Shown here in pieces: positions 19,900 through 28,993 of a DNA stretch of 64,000 bases (the stretch's first letter is position 1; every line of letters starts with the position of its first letter). Position numbers and translations under genes: made by a program. The notes under the pieces are model-generated. The model worked only from the letters and a program-made list of their open reading frames with translations. It searched no databases and had not been told where the DNA came from. The stretch lies in assembly GCF_018437505.1 (NCBI RefSeq), contig NZ_CP072467.1, positions 1,116,001 through 1,180,000 on the forward strand, given 5' to 3'. Source of the stretch: Spiractinospora alimapuensis (lineage in GTDB: Bacteria > Actinomycetota > Actinomycetes > Streptosporangiales > Streptosporangiaceae).

Positions 19900-21375
19900 T
19901 CAGGGGTCGTCGGGGGACAGACGCTGGGACAGCAGGCCCGTAACGGCGGTCACCGTCCAGTCGGGGTGCAGTTCGAAGAGGAGGCGGAGCATCTCCGGCA
20001 CGGAGGGGTGCGGGATGCGGGCCGCGACGGGGATCAACTCGTACTGCGCGGGGCTGACGAGTCCACGGAGACCGGCGACGAACTCCTCGGGGGAACCATC
20101 GCGGGAGGCCGCGATGACCTCGTCCACCAAGACGTGGGCCCGGTCCTCGACGCTGGGCGCCTCGCCGTGGCCGCGCGCGCTGAGCCAGGCACGACAGTGG
20201 GGGCCGATCAGCACGCCGGAGGCCGCCTCTCGGATGGCGCTCTCCACGCCGGTGCGCATGCGGTCGACCAGCACGAGGGCCTGCACACGGTCACCGGGCC
20301 CCATCCGGTCCGCGGCGGTCAACAACTCGCGCACGGCCTGGGCGTCGGAGCGGGATCCCCGCCACGCGTCGAACTCCTCCATGCGTTCCCGGCCGGTGTA
20401 GCCGACCAGGCACCGAAGCAGGGCCTCCGCCGAGGCCGTCGCGAGGGACCCACGGACGGGAGCGATGTGGCCGGTGTCGCTCAGCCGCACGTTCATGCCC
20501 CACAGGCCGAGCGGCGTCAGTTCGTAGTTGCCGAAGGTGCCCCTCCGCACCGCGCCGTGGCCCATCAGCCGGGTCAACGCGAACCGCACGGCGGCGAAGG
20601 TCCGGGTCCGTACCTGGGCCCGTTCCCGAGACGACATGGTCTCCCCGGCTACCGCCTCCCCGACCAGGTCGCCCAGGAGCCGGGTCACGGCGCCGGCCAT
20701 GTCCAACGGCCCCCGGCGCACATACAGCTCGAACAGCAGCGCGGCGAGGACACGCTCCGCCGTGCGGTAGCTGTGGCGTTCGAGAACCGTTCCACGGCCC
20801 CGGTGCTCGGCGAACCGCAGCGTCCAGTCGAAACCGGCCCGCCACATCCGCAGGACCTCGTCGTCGGTGTCGTCGAGCGTGGTGGCGTGGGCGACGGCCT
20901 CCACTGGGCCACGTCCGTCTGCGGTGCCGCGTACGTGGCGGATGTCGATCGCTCCGGCGGCCAGTGCCGGCTGCCACAGTCGTAGCACGGCGGGGTCGTC
21001 GCCTCGGACCGCGGACCGGTCGAGGGTCGCCTCCGGGCGGATGGTGAAGTCCTCGACGAACGCCGTGGCGTCGGCGTCGGACAGGACCTGGCCGCACAGG
21101 ACCGGACGGCGGCGCACCGCCCAGTCGCGCACCTGGTACAGCTCCCACAACCGCCGGGAGCGGCGTGCCTCGACGGCGAGTTCGTCCCTGCTGGGCAGAG
21201 ACACCGGGGGAAGGATCACTCCTCGCCCCGGCTCGTCGGGGTCGGGGCCGGTCGGCACCGTCCGCGCACGCAGCAGCCGCCGCAGCGTGTACAGGTCGGC
21301 GGGATCGTACCCATGCCGCGACAGTCGCTGCTCGACCTCGCCCAGCAGCGATGCGAATTCCTTGTCAACGGTCAC
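19900..21375 (-). CDS. Large conserved-looking hypothetical protein between fmt and priA
   Basis: A 491-residue soluble protein I do not recognise. It has a helical, Arg-rich N-terminus (EVEQRLSRHGYDPADLYTLRRLLRAR) and a middle with WRAGFDWTLRFAEHRGRGTVLER. Near residues 275-315 is a winged-helix-like piece (FALTRLMGHGAVRRGTFGNY then ELTPLGLWGMNVRL). The C-terminus is helical (LHPDWTVTAVTGLLSQRL). There are no signal or membrane segments. GTG 21375 is chosen because coding-like composition starts there; the ribosome site (GAGACCGCG) is weak. The LTPLG piece resembles the end of winged-helix domains in other actinobacterial proteins of unknown function. Transcription runs towards fmt but about 900 bases away. 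Confidence 0.75.
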   Translation of the reverse strand: MTVDKEFASLLGEVEQRLSRHGYDPADLYTLRRLLRARTVPTGPDPDEPGRGVILPPVSLPSRDELAVEARRSRRLWELYQVRDWAVRRRPVLCGQVLSDADATAFVEDFTIRPEATLDRSAVRGDDPAVLRLWQPALAAGAIDIRHVRGTADGRGPVEAVAHATTLDDTDDEVLRMWRAGFDWTLRFAEHRGRGTVLERHSYRTAERVLAALLFELYVRRGPLDMAGAVTRLLGDLVGEAVAGETMSSRERAQVRTRTFAAVRFALTRLMGHGAVRRGTFGNYELTPLGLWGMNVRLSDTGHIAPVRGSLATASAEALLRCLVGYTGRERMEEFDAWRGSRSDAQAVRELLTAADRMGPGDRVQALVLVDRMRTGVESAIREAASGVLIGPHCRAWLSARGHGEAPSVEDRAHVLVDEVIAASRDGSPEEFVAGLRGLVSPAQYELIPVAARIPHPSVPEMLRLLFELHPDWTVTAVTGLLSQRLSPDDP

Positions 21376-22120
21376 CGCGGTCTCAGATGGGGCTCCCCGG
21401 GGAACGTCTCCGGCGTGGCGCGCACCGCCGCGAACCACTACGGCGTGTGGTCCGAGGCCCGGGGCCCCGCGGTGGCGGGTCGATGCTCCGTGGCCCGCCT
21501 CGGGGTCGAGGAAACCGGCACCAGCCTCTTCTGGGGTCACCGACACTGAGAAGCGGGCGGAGCACCGATCGGGAGCACGGGGTGGATCACACGCGACAGG
21601 AGACGGCTGAGGGGTGCCCTTCCTCCCTCCGGGGCTCGAGGCGTTCGCGGGGTTATCCAGCTTCCCACACGAAAGGGGATCGACGACCCGTCATCGGCGG
21701 ATCGGGACCCCCATCTTGCCGGCTGCCGTCGCCGCGTGCCACCAATCCCGGACACCTGCTAACAAGGAATATCAACGCCGTCCTCTCCCGCGAAGGGAGG
21801 GGGTGCCATCCCTCGCGGGGTGGAACCCCGCTTGGTCGCCGACCGTGGAAGGAGGATCTCTTGCGGGCTGACACCAGCTCCCGCCCCCGCCGCGCTGGCT
21901 TCGCCAGAACCGCCCGGCGGGGGCCCGGCAGCGCCCGAGTGTGCTCGGGCCGCGGCTCGACCAGCCGCGACAACGCGCTTCGGCGCGTCGACGTCACGGC
22001 CGCACCACGCGGGGAAGACCCAACGCACGGACCAAGCACCACGGGAACGCACGACACGTGCCAGCCACACACCGGACTCCCCTCCAGCCCGAAGGCCCGG
22101 GGCACCTCCAGGAGGCACCG
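21376..22120. other. Leader region of priA, 745 bases, no certain gene
   Basis: This is the divergent region between the hypothetical gene and priA. It holds GCGAAGGGAGGGGG-type and CCCTCGCGGGGTGGAACCCCGC stem-forming sequence at about 21787-21835. An 87-codon TTG-started frame at 21861-22124 has a strong GGAAGGAGG site, and its stop overlaps the priA GTG by 3 bases. Its predicted product is very Arg/Ser/Thr-rich and may be chance, so I do not call it as a gene. Confidence 0.4.
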
Positions 22121-24157
22121 GTGAACCCGTCCCCAGCCGGCGACGACGGTACCCTCTTCGACGTCGCGCGCACCGTGGCCAAGGAGAAGAAGCCGCGACC
22201 GCGCCGCCCCGCGCCCACGTCCCCCGTCGCCCGGGTCGCCGTCAACACCCACCTGCCCCACCTGGACCGCCTGTTCGACTACTGGGTTCCCGAGGAACTC
22301 GACGACGCCGCGGTTCCCGGGTGCCGGGTGCGGGTCCGGTTCAACGGCCAGGCCCAGACGGGATTCCTCATCGAACGGGGGACGGACTCCGAGCACCCCA
22401 AGGGCCTCGCCTACCTGCAGGGCGTCGTCTCCTCGGAGGTGGTGCTCAGCCCAGAGGTCCTCGAGCTCTCCCGCGCGGTCGCCGAACGGTACGCGGGCAC
22501 CCTGACCGACGTTCTGCGCTTGGCGGTGCCTCCCCGGCACGCTCGGGTGGAGAAGGAGGAAGTCAGCACCACGGCCCCCGCGCCCGCCCCCGAACCGGCG
22601 GACCCCTCCCAATGGGACGTCTACGACGGCGGACCCGAGCTGCTCGCGGCACTGGAACGGGGCGAGTCACCACGCACCGTGTGGGACGCGGCCCCCGGAG
22701 TCGGGTGGCCCGACGCCGTGGCCGAAGCCGTCGCGGCGACGCTCCGCTCGAATCGAGGGGCGCTGGTCGTCGTTCCGGACGGACGGGACGTCGCGACCGT
22801 CGACTCCGCGCTGGCCGAACGGCTCGGCGCCGGTCACCACACCTCCCTGGTGGCAGACCTGGGCCCCGCCGAACGCTACCGACGCTGGCTGGCCACCGCG
22901 CGCGGGCACGCCCGTGTGGTGGTGGGCACACGGGCCGCGATGTTCGCCCCCGTCCACGACCTTGGTCTCGTCGTGCTGTGGGACGACGGCGACGACACCC
23001 ACTCCGAACCCCACGCCCCCTACCCCCACGCGCGGACCGTGCTCGGCCTCCGCGCGCACCAGTCCGGGGCCGCGGCCCTCATCGGCGGGTTCTCGCGCAC
23101 CACGGACGCGCAGATGCTCGTGCGTTCCGGGTGGGCCACCGAAGCGCGCCCCATACGGTCGCTGCTACGGCGGCTCGCCCCCAGAGTGCGTCCCGCCGGT
23201 GACGACGCGGAACTGGAGCGCGACCCGGCCGCGCGCTCGGCGCGCCTGCCCAGCCTGGCGCTGCGCGTCGCTCGGGAGGCGCTGCGCACGGGACCGGTCC
23301 TGATCCAGGTGCCGCGCCGCGGCTACCTCAACACGATGGCCTGCGACGGATGCCGTACCCCCGCCCGCTGCGGAGAATGCCACGGTCCGCTGGCCCTCAC
23401 CGACGCCCGCGCGCAGCCGTCCTGCCGGTGGTGTGGCCGCCTCGCCGTGGACTGGCGGTGCCCGCACTGTGGACGGGGACGCCTACGCGCCGTGTCGGTG
23501 GGGGCTCAGCGCACCGCGGAGGAGCTGGGTCGCGCGTTCCCGAACTACCGGGTGCGAACCTCCGGCGGCGGCGCGATCCTCACTGACGTCGACACCCGCC
23601 CAGAACTCGTGGTCGCCACTCCCGGGGCCGAACCCTCGCCCCCGGAGGGCTACCAGGCGGCGCTGCTCCTGGACGGGTGGTCCCTGCTGGGCCGCGAGGA
23701 CCTTCGGGCGGGCGAAGAGACCCTTCGACGGTGGCTGAGCGCCTCCGCGCTTGTCCGGTCCGCTCCCGACGGCGGACAGGTGGTCGTCGTGGCGGACGCG
23801 TCACTGGACACCACTCAGGCCCTGGTCCGTTGGGACCCCGCCGGATTCGCCGACCGGGAGCTCGACGAACGCCTGGAGCTCGGTTTCCCGCCCGCGGTCC
23901 CGTTCGCTGCCGTCAGCGGTGCCCCCGACGCGGTCCGCGCGTTCCTCGACTCCCTGGACCTCCCCCCGTCGGTCGACATCCTGGGCCCCGTCCCCACCAC
24001 CCGCGGCGGCGAGGAGCAAGAACGCGCCCTGATCCGCGCGCCCCGCGGCAGCGTCTGGCGCCTGGCCCGCACCCTCCGCTCCGCCATGGTCGCCCGCGCC
24101 GCCCGCCGCCCGACCAGCCAGGTCAACGTACGCGTGGATCCGTCCGACATCGGATAG
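22121..24157 (+). CDS. priA: Primosomal protein N' (PriA-like) lacking helicase motifs
   Basis: A 678-residue PriA homologue. The 3' DNA-binding domain (ARVAVNTHLPHLDRLFDYWVPEE) is present, as is the eight-cysteine zinc module at about residues 408-450 (CDGC, CGEC, CRWC, CPHC). The ATPase motifs are degenerate: the Walker A place reads APGVGWPD without GKT/S, and the DEAH place reads WDDGDDTHSEPH. Actinobacterial PriA is known to lack these motifs, so it probably works as a replication-restart loader without helicase activity. The GTG follows CCAGGAGG. It lies between the fmt and metK blocks as in Streptomyces. Confidence 0.93.
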   Translation: MNPSPAGDDGTLFDVARTVAKEKKPRPRRPAPTSPVARVAVNTHLPHLDRLFDYWVPEELDDAAVPGCRVRVRFNGQAQTGFLIERGTDSEHPKGLAYLQGVVSSEVVLSPEVLELSRAVAERYAGTLTDVLRLAVPPRHARVEKEEVSTTAPAPAPEPADPSQWDVYDGGPELLAALERGESPRTVWDAAPGVGWPDAVAEAVAATLRSNRGALVVVPDGRDVATVDSALAERLGAGHHTSLVADLGPAERYRRWLATARGHARVVVGTRAAMFAPVHDLGLVVLWDDGDDTHSEPHAPYPHARTVLGLRAHQSGAAALIGGFSRTTDAQMLVRSGWATEARPIRSLLRRLAPRVRPAGDDAELERDPAARSARLPSLALRVAREALRTGPVLIQVPRRGYLNTMACDGCRTPARCGECHGPLALTDARAQPSCRWCGRLAVDWRCPHCGRGRLRAVSVGAQRTAEELGRAFPNYRVRTSGGGAILTDVDTRPELVVATPGAEPSPPEGYQAALLLDGWSLLGREDLRAGEETLRRWLSASALVRSAPDGGQVVVVADASLDTTQALVRWDPAGFADRELDERLELGFPPAVPFAAVSGAPDAVRAFLDSLDLPPSVDILGPVPTTRGGEEQERALIRAPRGSVWRLARTLRSAMVARAARRPTSQVNVRVDPSDIG

Positions 24158-24972
24158 CGCGCGGCGTCCAACCCGAGGCCCGGTGGGTGTTCCCGTCCTC
24201 GGGTCGCGATCGGTACGGAGGTGGGGCGTCGGTCTCCGGGCGGCTACGCGACACCCACCTCTGGGAGGAGACGCGAGTGGAGTCCGCCCTCTTCCCTCTT
24301 CGTGGGCGTGTCCGTGGGTGAGTCGCCGTCCCCGCCGGCGCGGAGCGGGTGCGGTCCCGGAGTCGCTCCCCGTACGCTCGCCCGTCGCGCTCATGACCTG
24401 GCGTCTCGTGCACGCCGGATGAGCGCCGAGGACTCCGCCCGCACCTGAGCGACCTCCTCGGTGTTAGTGGCGTCGAGGGTCTCGCCGCGACGCACGCGGT
24501 CACAGCGGCCCGCGCCGGCGTGAGCGATGATCTGGCGGTCCGGAGTCGCTTTGGCCTCTTCCTGGGCGGTCACGGCGGTGTGGACACCCATCGCCATGGA
24601 CCGCCCCACACGTCACCGGATCGTCGCGCCTCGACGTCACTACTCCCATCCCCTTCGGGCCGGGGGCCGGGATGTTACCCGGAGGATCGCGATGGTGGCG
24701 CGCGGCACCGCCCCCGTGAACGCTTCTGAGCGGGGTCGTGTCCACGACCGGTGCGGCCGCGGAGCGAGAAGTGGAGTGGTGGCGGGCGCGGATACCGCTG
24801 GAGTCGACGCGGCTCGTGGTTCCCGTAGCGACACGCGGGGACGAGGCCCGTCGACACGAGATAGCGCTCTCCCCCGGTGATCGTCGGGGAGGCGGAAAGC
24901 TAGGTTGGGAGCGAACGGGTCGCCGACTTCGCGCGGTGGGCCCGGGAACCGTCCAGAGAGGAGCCCCCCACA
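24158..24972. other. 815 bases between priA and the acyl-CoA dehydrogenase gene
   Basis: No gene is certain here. A 72-codon minus-strand frame (24391-24609, GTG start) has a plausible mixed composition (AQEEAKATPDRQIIAH, ATNTEEVAQVRAESSAL). It lacks a good ribosome site and any recognisable domain. The right end holds the promoter and the GAGAGGAG ribosome site of the dehydrogenase gene. Confidence 0.4.
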
Positions 24973-26163
24973 GTGAGCCAGGATTCGCGTCCCGCAGCAC
25001 CCGACCCACGTGACTTTCTCGGCCTGGAGTCAGAGCTCTCCGAAGAGGAGCGCGCGATCGGGGACGCCGTGGCGGACTTCGCCAAACGGGAGCTCGAGCC
25101 CCACATCGCGCAGTGGTACGAGGAGGGCACGATTCCCGAGCCGCGGACGCTCGCCCGGGCGTTCGGGGATCTGGGTCTGCTCGGCATGCACCTGGAGGGC
25201 TACGGGTGCGCCGGTACGAGCGCCGTCGCCTACGGGATCGCCTGTCGGGAGTTGGAGGCGGTCGACAGCGGGATCCGCAGCTTCGTGTCGGTCCAGGGCT
25301 CCCTGGCGATGGCGGCGATCCACAAGTACGGGTCGGAGGAGCAGCGGCAGCAGTGGCTGCCCGGGATGGCCAGTGGGGAACTGATCGGCTGCTTCGGTCT
25401 CACCGAACCGGACTCCGGCTCCGACCCGGGATCGATGCGTACGCGAGCGCGCCGTGACGGCACCGACTGGGTGATCGACGGCACCAAGATGTGGATCACC
25501 AACGGCTCGGTCGCCGACGTGGCGGTCGTGTGGGCACAGACCGAGGACGGGGTGCGCGGCTTCCTCGTACCGACCACGTCCCCGGGATTCACCACGAACG
25601 TGGTGCACTCGAAGTTGTCCCTGCGAGCCTCGATCACCTCCGAGCTCGTCCTCGACGGGGTGCGCCTGCCCGCCGAGGCCCAATTGCCCGGGGCCGCGGG
25701 ACTGGGTGGCCCCCTGTCCTGCCTCAACGAGGCCCGGTACGGGATCCTCTGGGGCGTGGTGGGAGCCGCGCGTTCCTGCTACTCCTCCGCCCTGGACTAC
25801 GCGACGACCCGCGAACAGTTCGGGCGGCCCATCGGCGGGTTCCAGATGACCCAGGCGAAGCTTGCCGACATGGTGATCGACGTGAACCACGCGGGACTCA
25901 CCGCGCTGCGCATCGGTCGGCTGAAGGACGCCGGGTCGTGCCACCATCACCACGTAAGCTTCGGGAAGCTCGCCAACGTGGCCGCGGCGCAACGGGTGGC
26001 CTCGGCGGCACGGTCCATTCACGGCGCGAATGGCATCACACTGGAGTACCCGGTGCTGCGGCACCTGCTCAACCTGGAGACCGTGGCGACCTACGAGGGC
26101 ACCGCGGAGATCCACGCGCTGAGCATCGGGCAGGCGGTGACGGGGATTTCCGCGTTCCGCTAG
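24973..26163 (+). CDS. Acyl-CoA dehydrogenase, glutaryl-CoA dehydrogenase-like
   Basis: A 396-residue flavin dehydrogenase. N-terminal, middle and C-terminal acyl-CoA dehydrogenase domains are all present (ELIGCFGLTEPDSGSDPGSM near 136-155, WVIDGTKMWITNG near 166-178). The catalytic base is Glu375 in VATYEGTAEIHAL. The segment DSGIRSFVSVQGSL near residues 98-111 has the Arg and Ser that bind the carboxylate in glutaryl-CoA dehydrogenase, so this is the best guess for the substrate (lysine/tryptophan breakdown). The GTG follows AGAGAGGAG. The next gene starts 57 bases later. Confidence 0.88.
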   Translation: MSQDSRPAAPDPRDFLGLESELSEEERAIGDAVADFAKRELEPHIAQWYEEGTIPEPRTLARAFGDLGLLGMHLEGYGCAGTSAVAYGIACRELEAVDSGIRSFVSVQGSLAMAAIHKYGSEEQRQQWLPGMASGELIGCFGLTEPDSGSDPGSMRTRARRDGTDWVIDGTKMWITNGSVADVAVVWAQTEDGVRGFLVPTTSPGFTTNVVHSKLSLRASITSELVLDGVRLPAEAQLPGAAGLGGPLSCLNEARYGILWGVVGAARSCYSSALDYATTREQFGRPIGGFQMTQAKLADMVIDVNHAGLTALRIGRLKDAGSCHHHHVSFGKLANVAAAQRVASAARSIHGANGITLEYPVLRHLLNLETVATYEGTAEIHALSIGQAVTGISAFR

Positions 26164-26219
26164 AACGTCGGGGCCCGCCGTGGGGGTCGGGCAGCGTGGC
26201 ATGGTGTGGAGGGATACAG

Positions 26220-26681
26220 GTGGAGGACAGGAAACGCAACCGAGCGGCCAGAGCGTGGCGCACGGTCAACGCCGTGGTGTCCGGCATGGTGGGATTCGGC
26301 CTTGGTCCACCGTCGACACATCTGCTCACGACGCGGGGCAACCAGTCGGGCTTCCTGCGGACCACACCGGTGGACCTGGTGGAGGGACCTCAGGGTCGCT
26401 TCCTGGTCGCTCCCTACGGGCCCGTCGGTTGGGTCCGTAACATCCGCACCGACGGTTTCGCGACGCTCCGGCGCGGGGGGTGGATCGAGCTCATCACCGT
26501 GCGGGAGGTCGAACCCGAGCGGGCCGCCCCGGTCTTGCGGGACTACGTGTCCGGCGCTCGCGCGCTGGTGGTGGGGCGGGCGTTCGGCCTGTCCGCCGAC
26601 TCCCCGTTGGAGGACTTCGCGGCCCGAGCGTCGAAGCACCCCGTGTTCGAGATCGTGCGCAGCACCACCGTGCGCATCTAA
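26220..26681 (+). CDS. Deazaflavin/DUF385-type nitroreductase-family oxidoreductase
   Basis: A 153-residue protein of the DUF385 split-barrel family, whose best-known members (Ddn type) use F420H2. Family elements are THLLTTRGNQSGFLRTTPVDLV near residues 34-55, FLVAPYGPVGWVRNIRTDG, and the final SKHPVFEIVRSTT. The lysine of the usual GRKSGK motif is replaced here (GNQSGF), so cofactor binding may differ. The GTG follows GGAGGGATACAG. It probably shares a transcript with the upstream dehydrogenase, and strong terminators follow. Confidence 0.83.
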   Translation: MEDRKRNRAARAWRTVNAVVSGMVGFGLGPPSTHLLTTRGNQSGFLRTTPVDLVEGPQGRFLVAPYGPVGWVRNIRTDGFATLRRGGWIELITVREVEPERAAPVLRDYVSGARALVVGRAFGLSADSPLEDFAARASKHPVFEIVRSTTVRI

Positions 26682-26687
26682 ACCGTG

Positions 26688-26726
26688 GCCACGTGCCCCG
26701 CGCCCATCCGGCGCGGGGCACGTGGC
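26688..26726 (+). terminator. 16-bp perfect stem-loop after the oxidoreductase gene
   Basis: GCCACGTGCCCCGCGC (26688-26703) pairs perfectly with 26711-26726 across a 7-base loop. It starts 6 bases after the stop. There is no T-run, but the stem is very stable. Confidence 0.75.
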
Positions 26727-26755
26727 TCGTACCGCGCTCGGTGGAGTGAACGCGA

Positions 26756-26808
26756 AGCGCCCCCGCGGGGACGGTGACCCGGGTCAACCGGTCCCCCGCG
26801 GGGGCGCT
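26756..26808. terminator. Long stem-loop shared by converging transcripts
   Basis: AGCGCCCCCGCGGGG at 26756-26770 pairs with CCCCGCGGGGGCGCT ending at 26808. An inner ACCGG/CCGGT-type pairing lies within the loop, and TCTTCTT follows on the plus strand. It lies between the oxidoreductase gene and the stop of the converging LPXTG gene at 26819. Confidence 0.75.
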
Positions 26809-26818
26809 CTTCTTCGTC

Positions 26819-27556
26819 CTAGGCCTCGTTGCGGCGCGCCGCGAACGCGGTGGCCCCTCCGAAGCCGACCAGCATCACACCGGCCGCGAACAGGGCTGAT
26901 GTGCCTGGACCGGTCAGCGGAAGCTGTTCTCCGCCTCCCGAACCCGACGCCGAGGAGACGTGGGTGTCGGGCACCTCGACGATGAGAGGCGCCTCTCCAC
27001 CGTCGTCGTCCGGCGGTGCGGGAACGTCGACGATCGGATCGTCGTCCTCCGGCGGAGGCGGCGGCGGGTCGTCGTCGTCCGGCGGGTCCTCGTTGTCGTC
27101 CGGCGGGTTCGCGCCGGGCGGCGGGTCGTCGTTGTCGTCCGGCGGCGGATCGTCATCCTCCGGCGGCGGATCGTCGTCCTCCGGTGGATCCTCCGGCGGC
27201 GGGTCCTCCGGTGGAGGATCCTCTGGCGGCGGGTCATCGGGCGGGGGATCGTCCGGCGGCGGATCGAACACCGGCGGTTCGAACTCCGGGAGTTCGATCG
27301 GCGGGTCGATCGGCAAGAGCTGGGGCTCCGGTTCGGGGAGCGGCTCTGGCTCGACGGGCTCCGGTTCCGGAGCCGGCTCGGCCTCGATCGGAAGCGTCTC
27401 GGCGGAGCCGTTCGACTCCGGCACGGGCATCGCGCTGACCGCTGCCTCGGAGAGGGATTCCTCCTGCGCATCGGCGAACGCGGTTCCCGGCATGAACCCG
27501 AAAGCGATCAAGCCAGCCGCGGCGATCCCTACCGTACGAGTGGTACGGGGGGACAT
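26819..27556 (-). CDS. Sortase-anchored surface protein with Pro/Asp/Glu-rich stalk
   Basis: A 245-residue precursor. An N-terminal signal peptide (residues 1-28, GIAAAGLIAFGFMPGTAFA) is followed by an acidic Pro-rich region of about 160 residues. That region is built from short repeats such as DPPPEDPPPED and DDDPPPEDDDPPP. A C-terminal sorting signal has LPLTG near 209-213, then a hydrophobic helix and ARRNEA. The mature chain should be an extended, strongly negative stalk on the wall, with no recognisable functional domain. Its start lies 18 bases after the upstream membrane protein gene, so the two are one operon. No sortase gene is in this window. Confidence 0.85.
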   Translation of the reverse strand: MSPRTTRTVGIAAAGLIAFGFMPGTAFADAQEESLSEAAVSAMPVPESNGSAETLPIEAEPAPEPEPVEPEPLPEPEPQLLPIDPPIELPEFEPPVFDPPPDDPPPDDPPPEDPPPEDPPPEDPPEDDDPPPEDDDPPPDDNDDPPPGANPPDDNEDPPDDDDPPPPPPEDDDPIVDVPAPPDDDGGEAPLIVEVPDTHVSSASGSGGGEQLPLTGPGTSALFAAGVMLVGFGGATAFAARRNEA

Positions 27557-27574
27557 ACTTCTCCTTCCTGGTGA

Positions 27575-28993
27575 CTATTCGGGGGGCAGGACGTAGATGT
27601 CCCGCTCTGCGACGACGACGGCCCTGCCACCCAGGAGACCCCAGGGTCGAGCCGTGTCGCCGGCCAGTTCGGACAGCGAGCCGTCCGCGTCGACCGCGGT
27701 GAGCTCACCGTCCAATTCACCGTAGAGATCCTCCCCAGCGGCACCCACGGGATGGAACCCTGGCTGGACCTCGGTTTCGCCTTCGTTCAGGTCGACCAGG
27801 AGCGGGCCGTAGGCTCCCCACGCCTCGGCGGACTGCCACCGGTCCTCGTCACCACGGTCGTCGTCGCTGATCAGGGCCGAGCCGATGAGCGATCCGTCCT
27901 CCGCGTCGTGCACCGCGATCACGGACTCGTCGTCGTCACCGTCCTCGCTCTCCCACTCCACGACGACGTGGTCGGCCGAGGCCGTCAGGACGCGCGTCAG
28001 GTCTCCGGCGTCGCCCGGCTCCTGTGCGTCGACCGCCTCGGCGTCCTCCCCCGGCTCGACGAGCGTCCAGGCTTCGCCCGCCTCGGCGGCTACCACCAGT
28101 TGGCCGTCGGACGCCAGAGCGCGTGCGTCCTCGGGCAGGGACAGCTCGACGAACTCGCCGTCCACGGGGATCATCGGTGGCTCGTCCTCGTGCGTGAGCA
28201 GCGGGGATCCGCCCGCGAAGGAGACGCTGACGTCGTCGGGGAGCGCCAACTCCTCCGGGTCGCCACCATCCAGCGGCCACAGCCAGAGGGTGTCGCTCGT
28301 CACCACCGAGATGAATTCGTCCCCCCCGATGGGGACGACGCGGATGGGGCCCTGGACGTCCTCGACGTCCGCGACGAACGGTTGCGACCACTGACGCTCA
28401 CCGTCGGGTGTGTGCGCGACGAGAGCCTCGTCCCGGGTGACGACGACGAGGGTGTCCCCGTCCGGCGCCACGGCGGGAGACGTCCCCCCGGCCATGGAGA
28501 TCCGCCACTCGGCGTCCTCGGAGTACCCGGGTGGGGCACCCCTGGCCTCGAGTTCGACGTCGCGATCCACTCCGGGCTCCACACGGCCGCGATCGGAGTC
28601 CTCGGGGTCGGCGGAAGGTGAGAAGGGAAGTGGAACACGTGCGGCGATCGCGGCCCCGAGGCCCACGACGGCCAGCGCGACCACACCCAGCACGACGGCG
28701 CCACGCAGCGGGAAGCGTGAGCGTTTGGTCGGGGGGTCGGGACGCAGCTCGCGGATCACACCCCCGGGCGTTGCCATGAGACGCCACGAACTGTGCGCGT
28801 CGGCCGCGTCGATCACGACGTCGTTCCCGGTCGCGGCCGCCAGGGAGAGCGCGACCTCCAACGCCTGGCGACGCGTTCGTTTGGGTGAGTCGCCGGTGAT
28901 CCGGCGAACGTCGCCGTCGACGGTGACGTCGGCGTAACTCTCGTCCGCGGAGATCACGATCCAGACGCGCCGCGGTTGTCCCGGCGCCGTCAC
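27575..28993 (-). CDS. Membrane protein with extracytoplasmic propeller-like domain
   Basis: A 472-residue protein. The cytoplasmic N-terminal part (about residues 1-85) has RRVWIVISADESYADVTVDG. One membrane helix lies near residues 90-115 (GAVVLGVVALAVVGLGAAIA). About 350 residues outside are arranged in repeating beta segments (SPAVAPDGDTLVVVTRDEALVAHTPDG, GGDEFISVVTSDTLWLWPLDG, ARALASDGQLVVAAEAG), like a PQQ/WD-type propeller. The outer part is very acidic. I chose GTG 28993 because GGGGAGCACGC precedes it. No catalytic residues are recognised. It is followed by the LPXTG protein gene, so a joint role at the cell surface is likely. Confidence 0.8.
   Translation of the reverse strand: MTAPGQPRRVWIVISADESYADVTVDGDVRRITGDSPKRTRRQALEVALSLAAATGNDVVIDAADAHSSWRLMATPGGVIRELRPDPPTKRSRFPLRGAVVLGVVALAVVGLGAAIAARVPLPFSPSADPEDSDRGRVEPGVDRDVELEARGAPPGYSEDAEWRISMAGGTSPAVAPDGDTLVVVTRDEALVAHTPDGERQWSQPFVADVEDVQGPIRVVPIGGDEFISVVTSDTLWLWPLDGGDPEELALPDDVSVSFAGGSPLLTHEDEPPMIPVDGEFVELSLPEDARALASDGQLVVAAEAGEAWTLVEPGEDAEAVDAQEPGDAGDLTRVLTASADHVVVEWESEDGDDDESVIAVHDAEDGSLIGSALISDDDRGDEDRWQSAEAWGAYGPLLVDLNEGETEVQPGFHPVGAAGEDLYGELDGELTAVDADGSLSELAGDTARPWGLLGGRAVVVAERDIYVLPPE

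Noticed and set aside
27110-27260. CRISPR-like or satellite repeat
   Set aside because: The GGCGGCGGATCGTC-type repeats are the coding sequence of the Pro/Asp stalk protein, with codon periodicity and no spacers.
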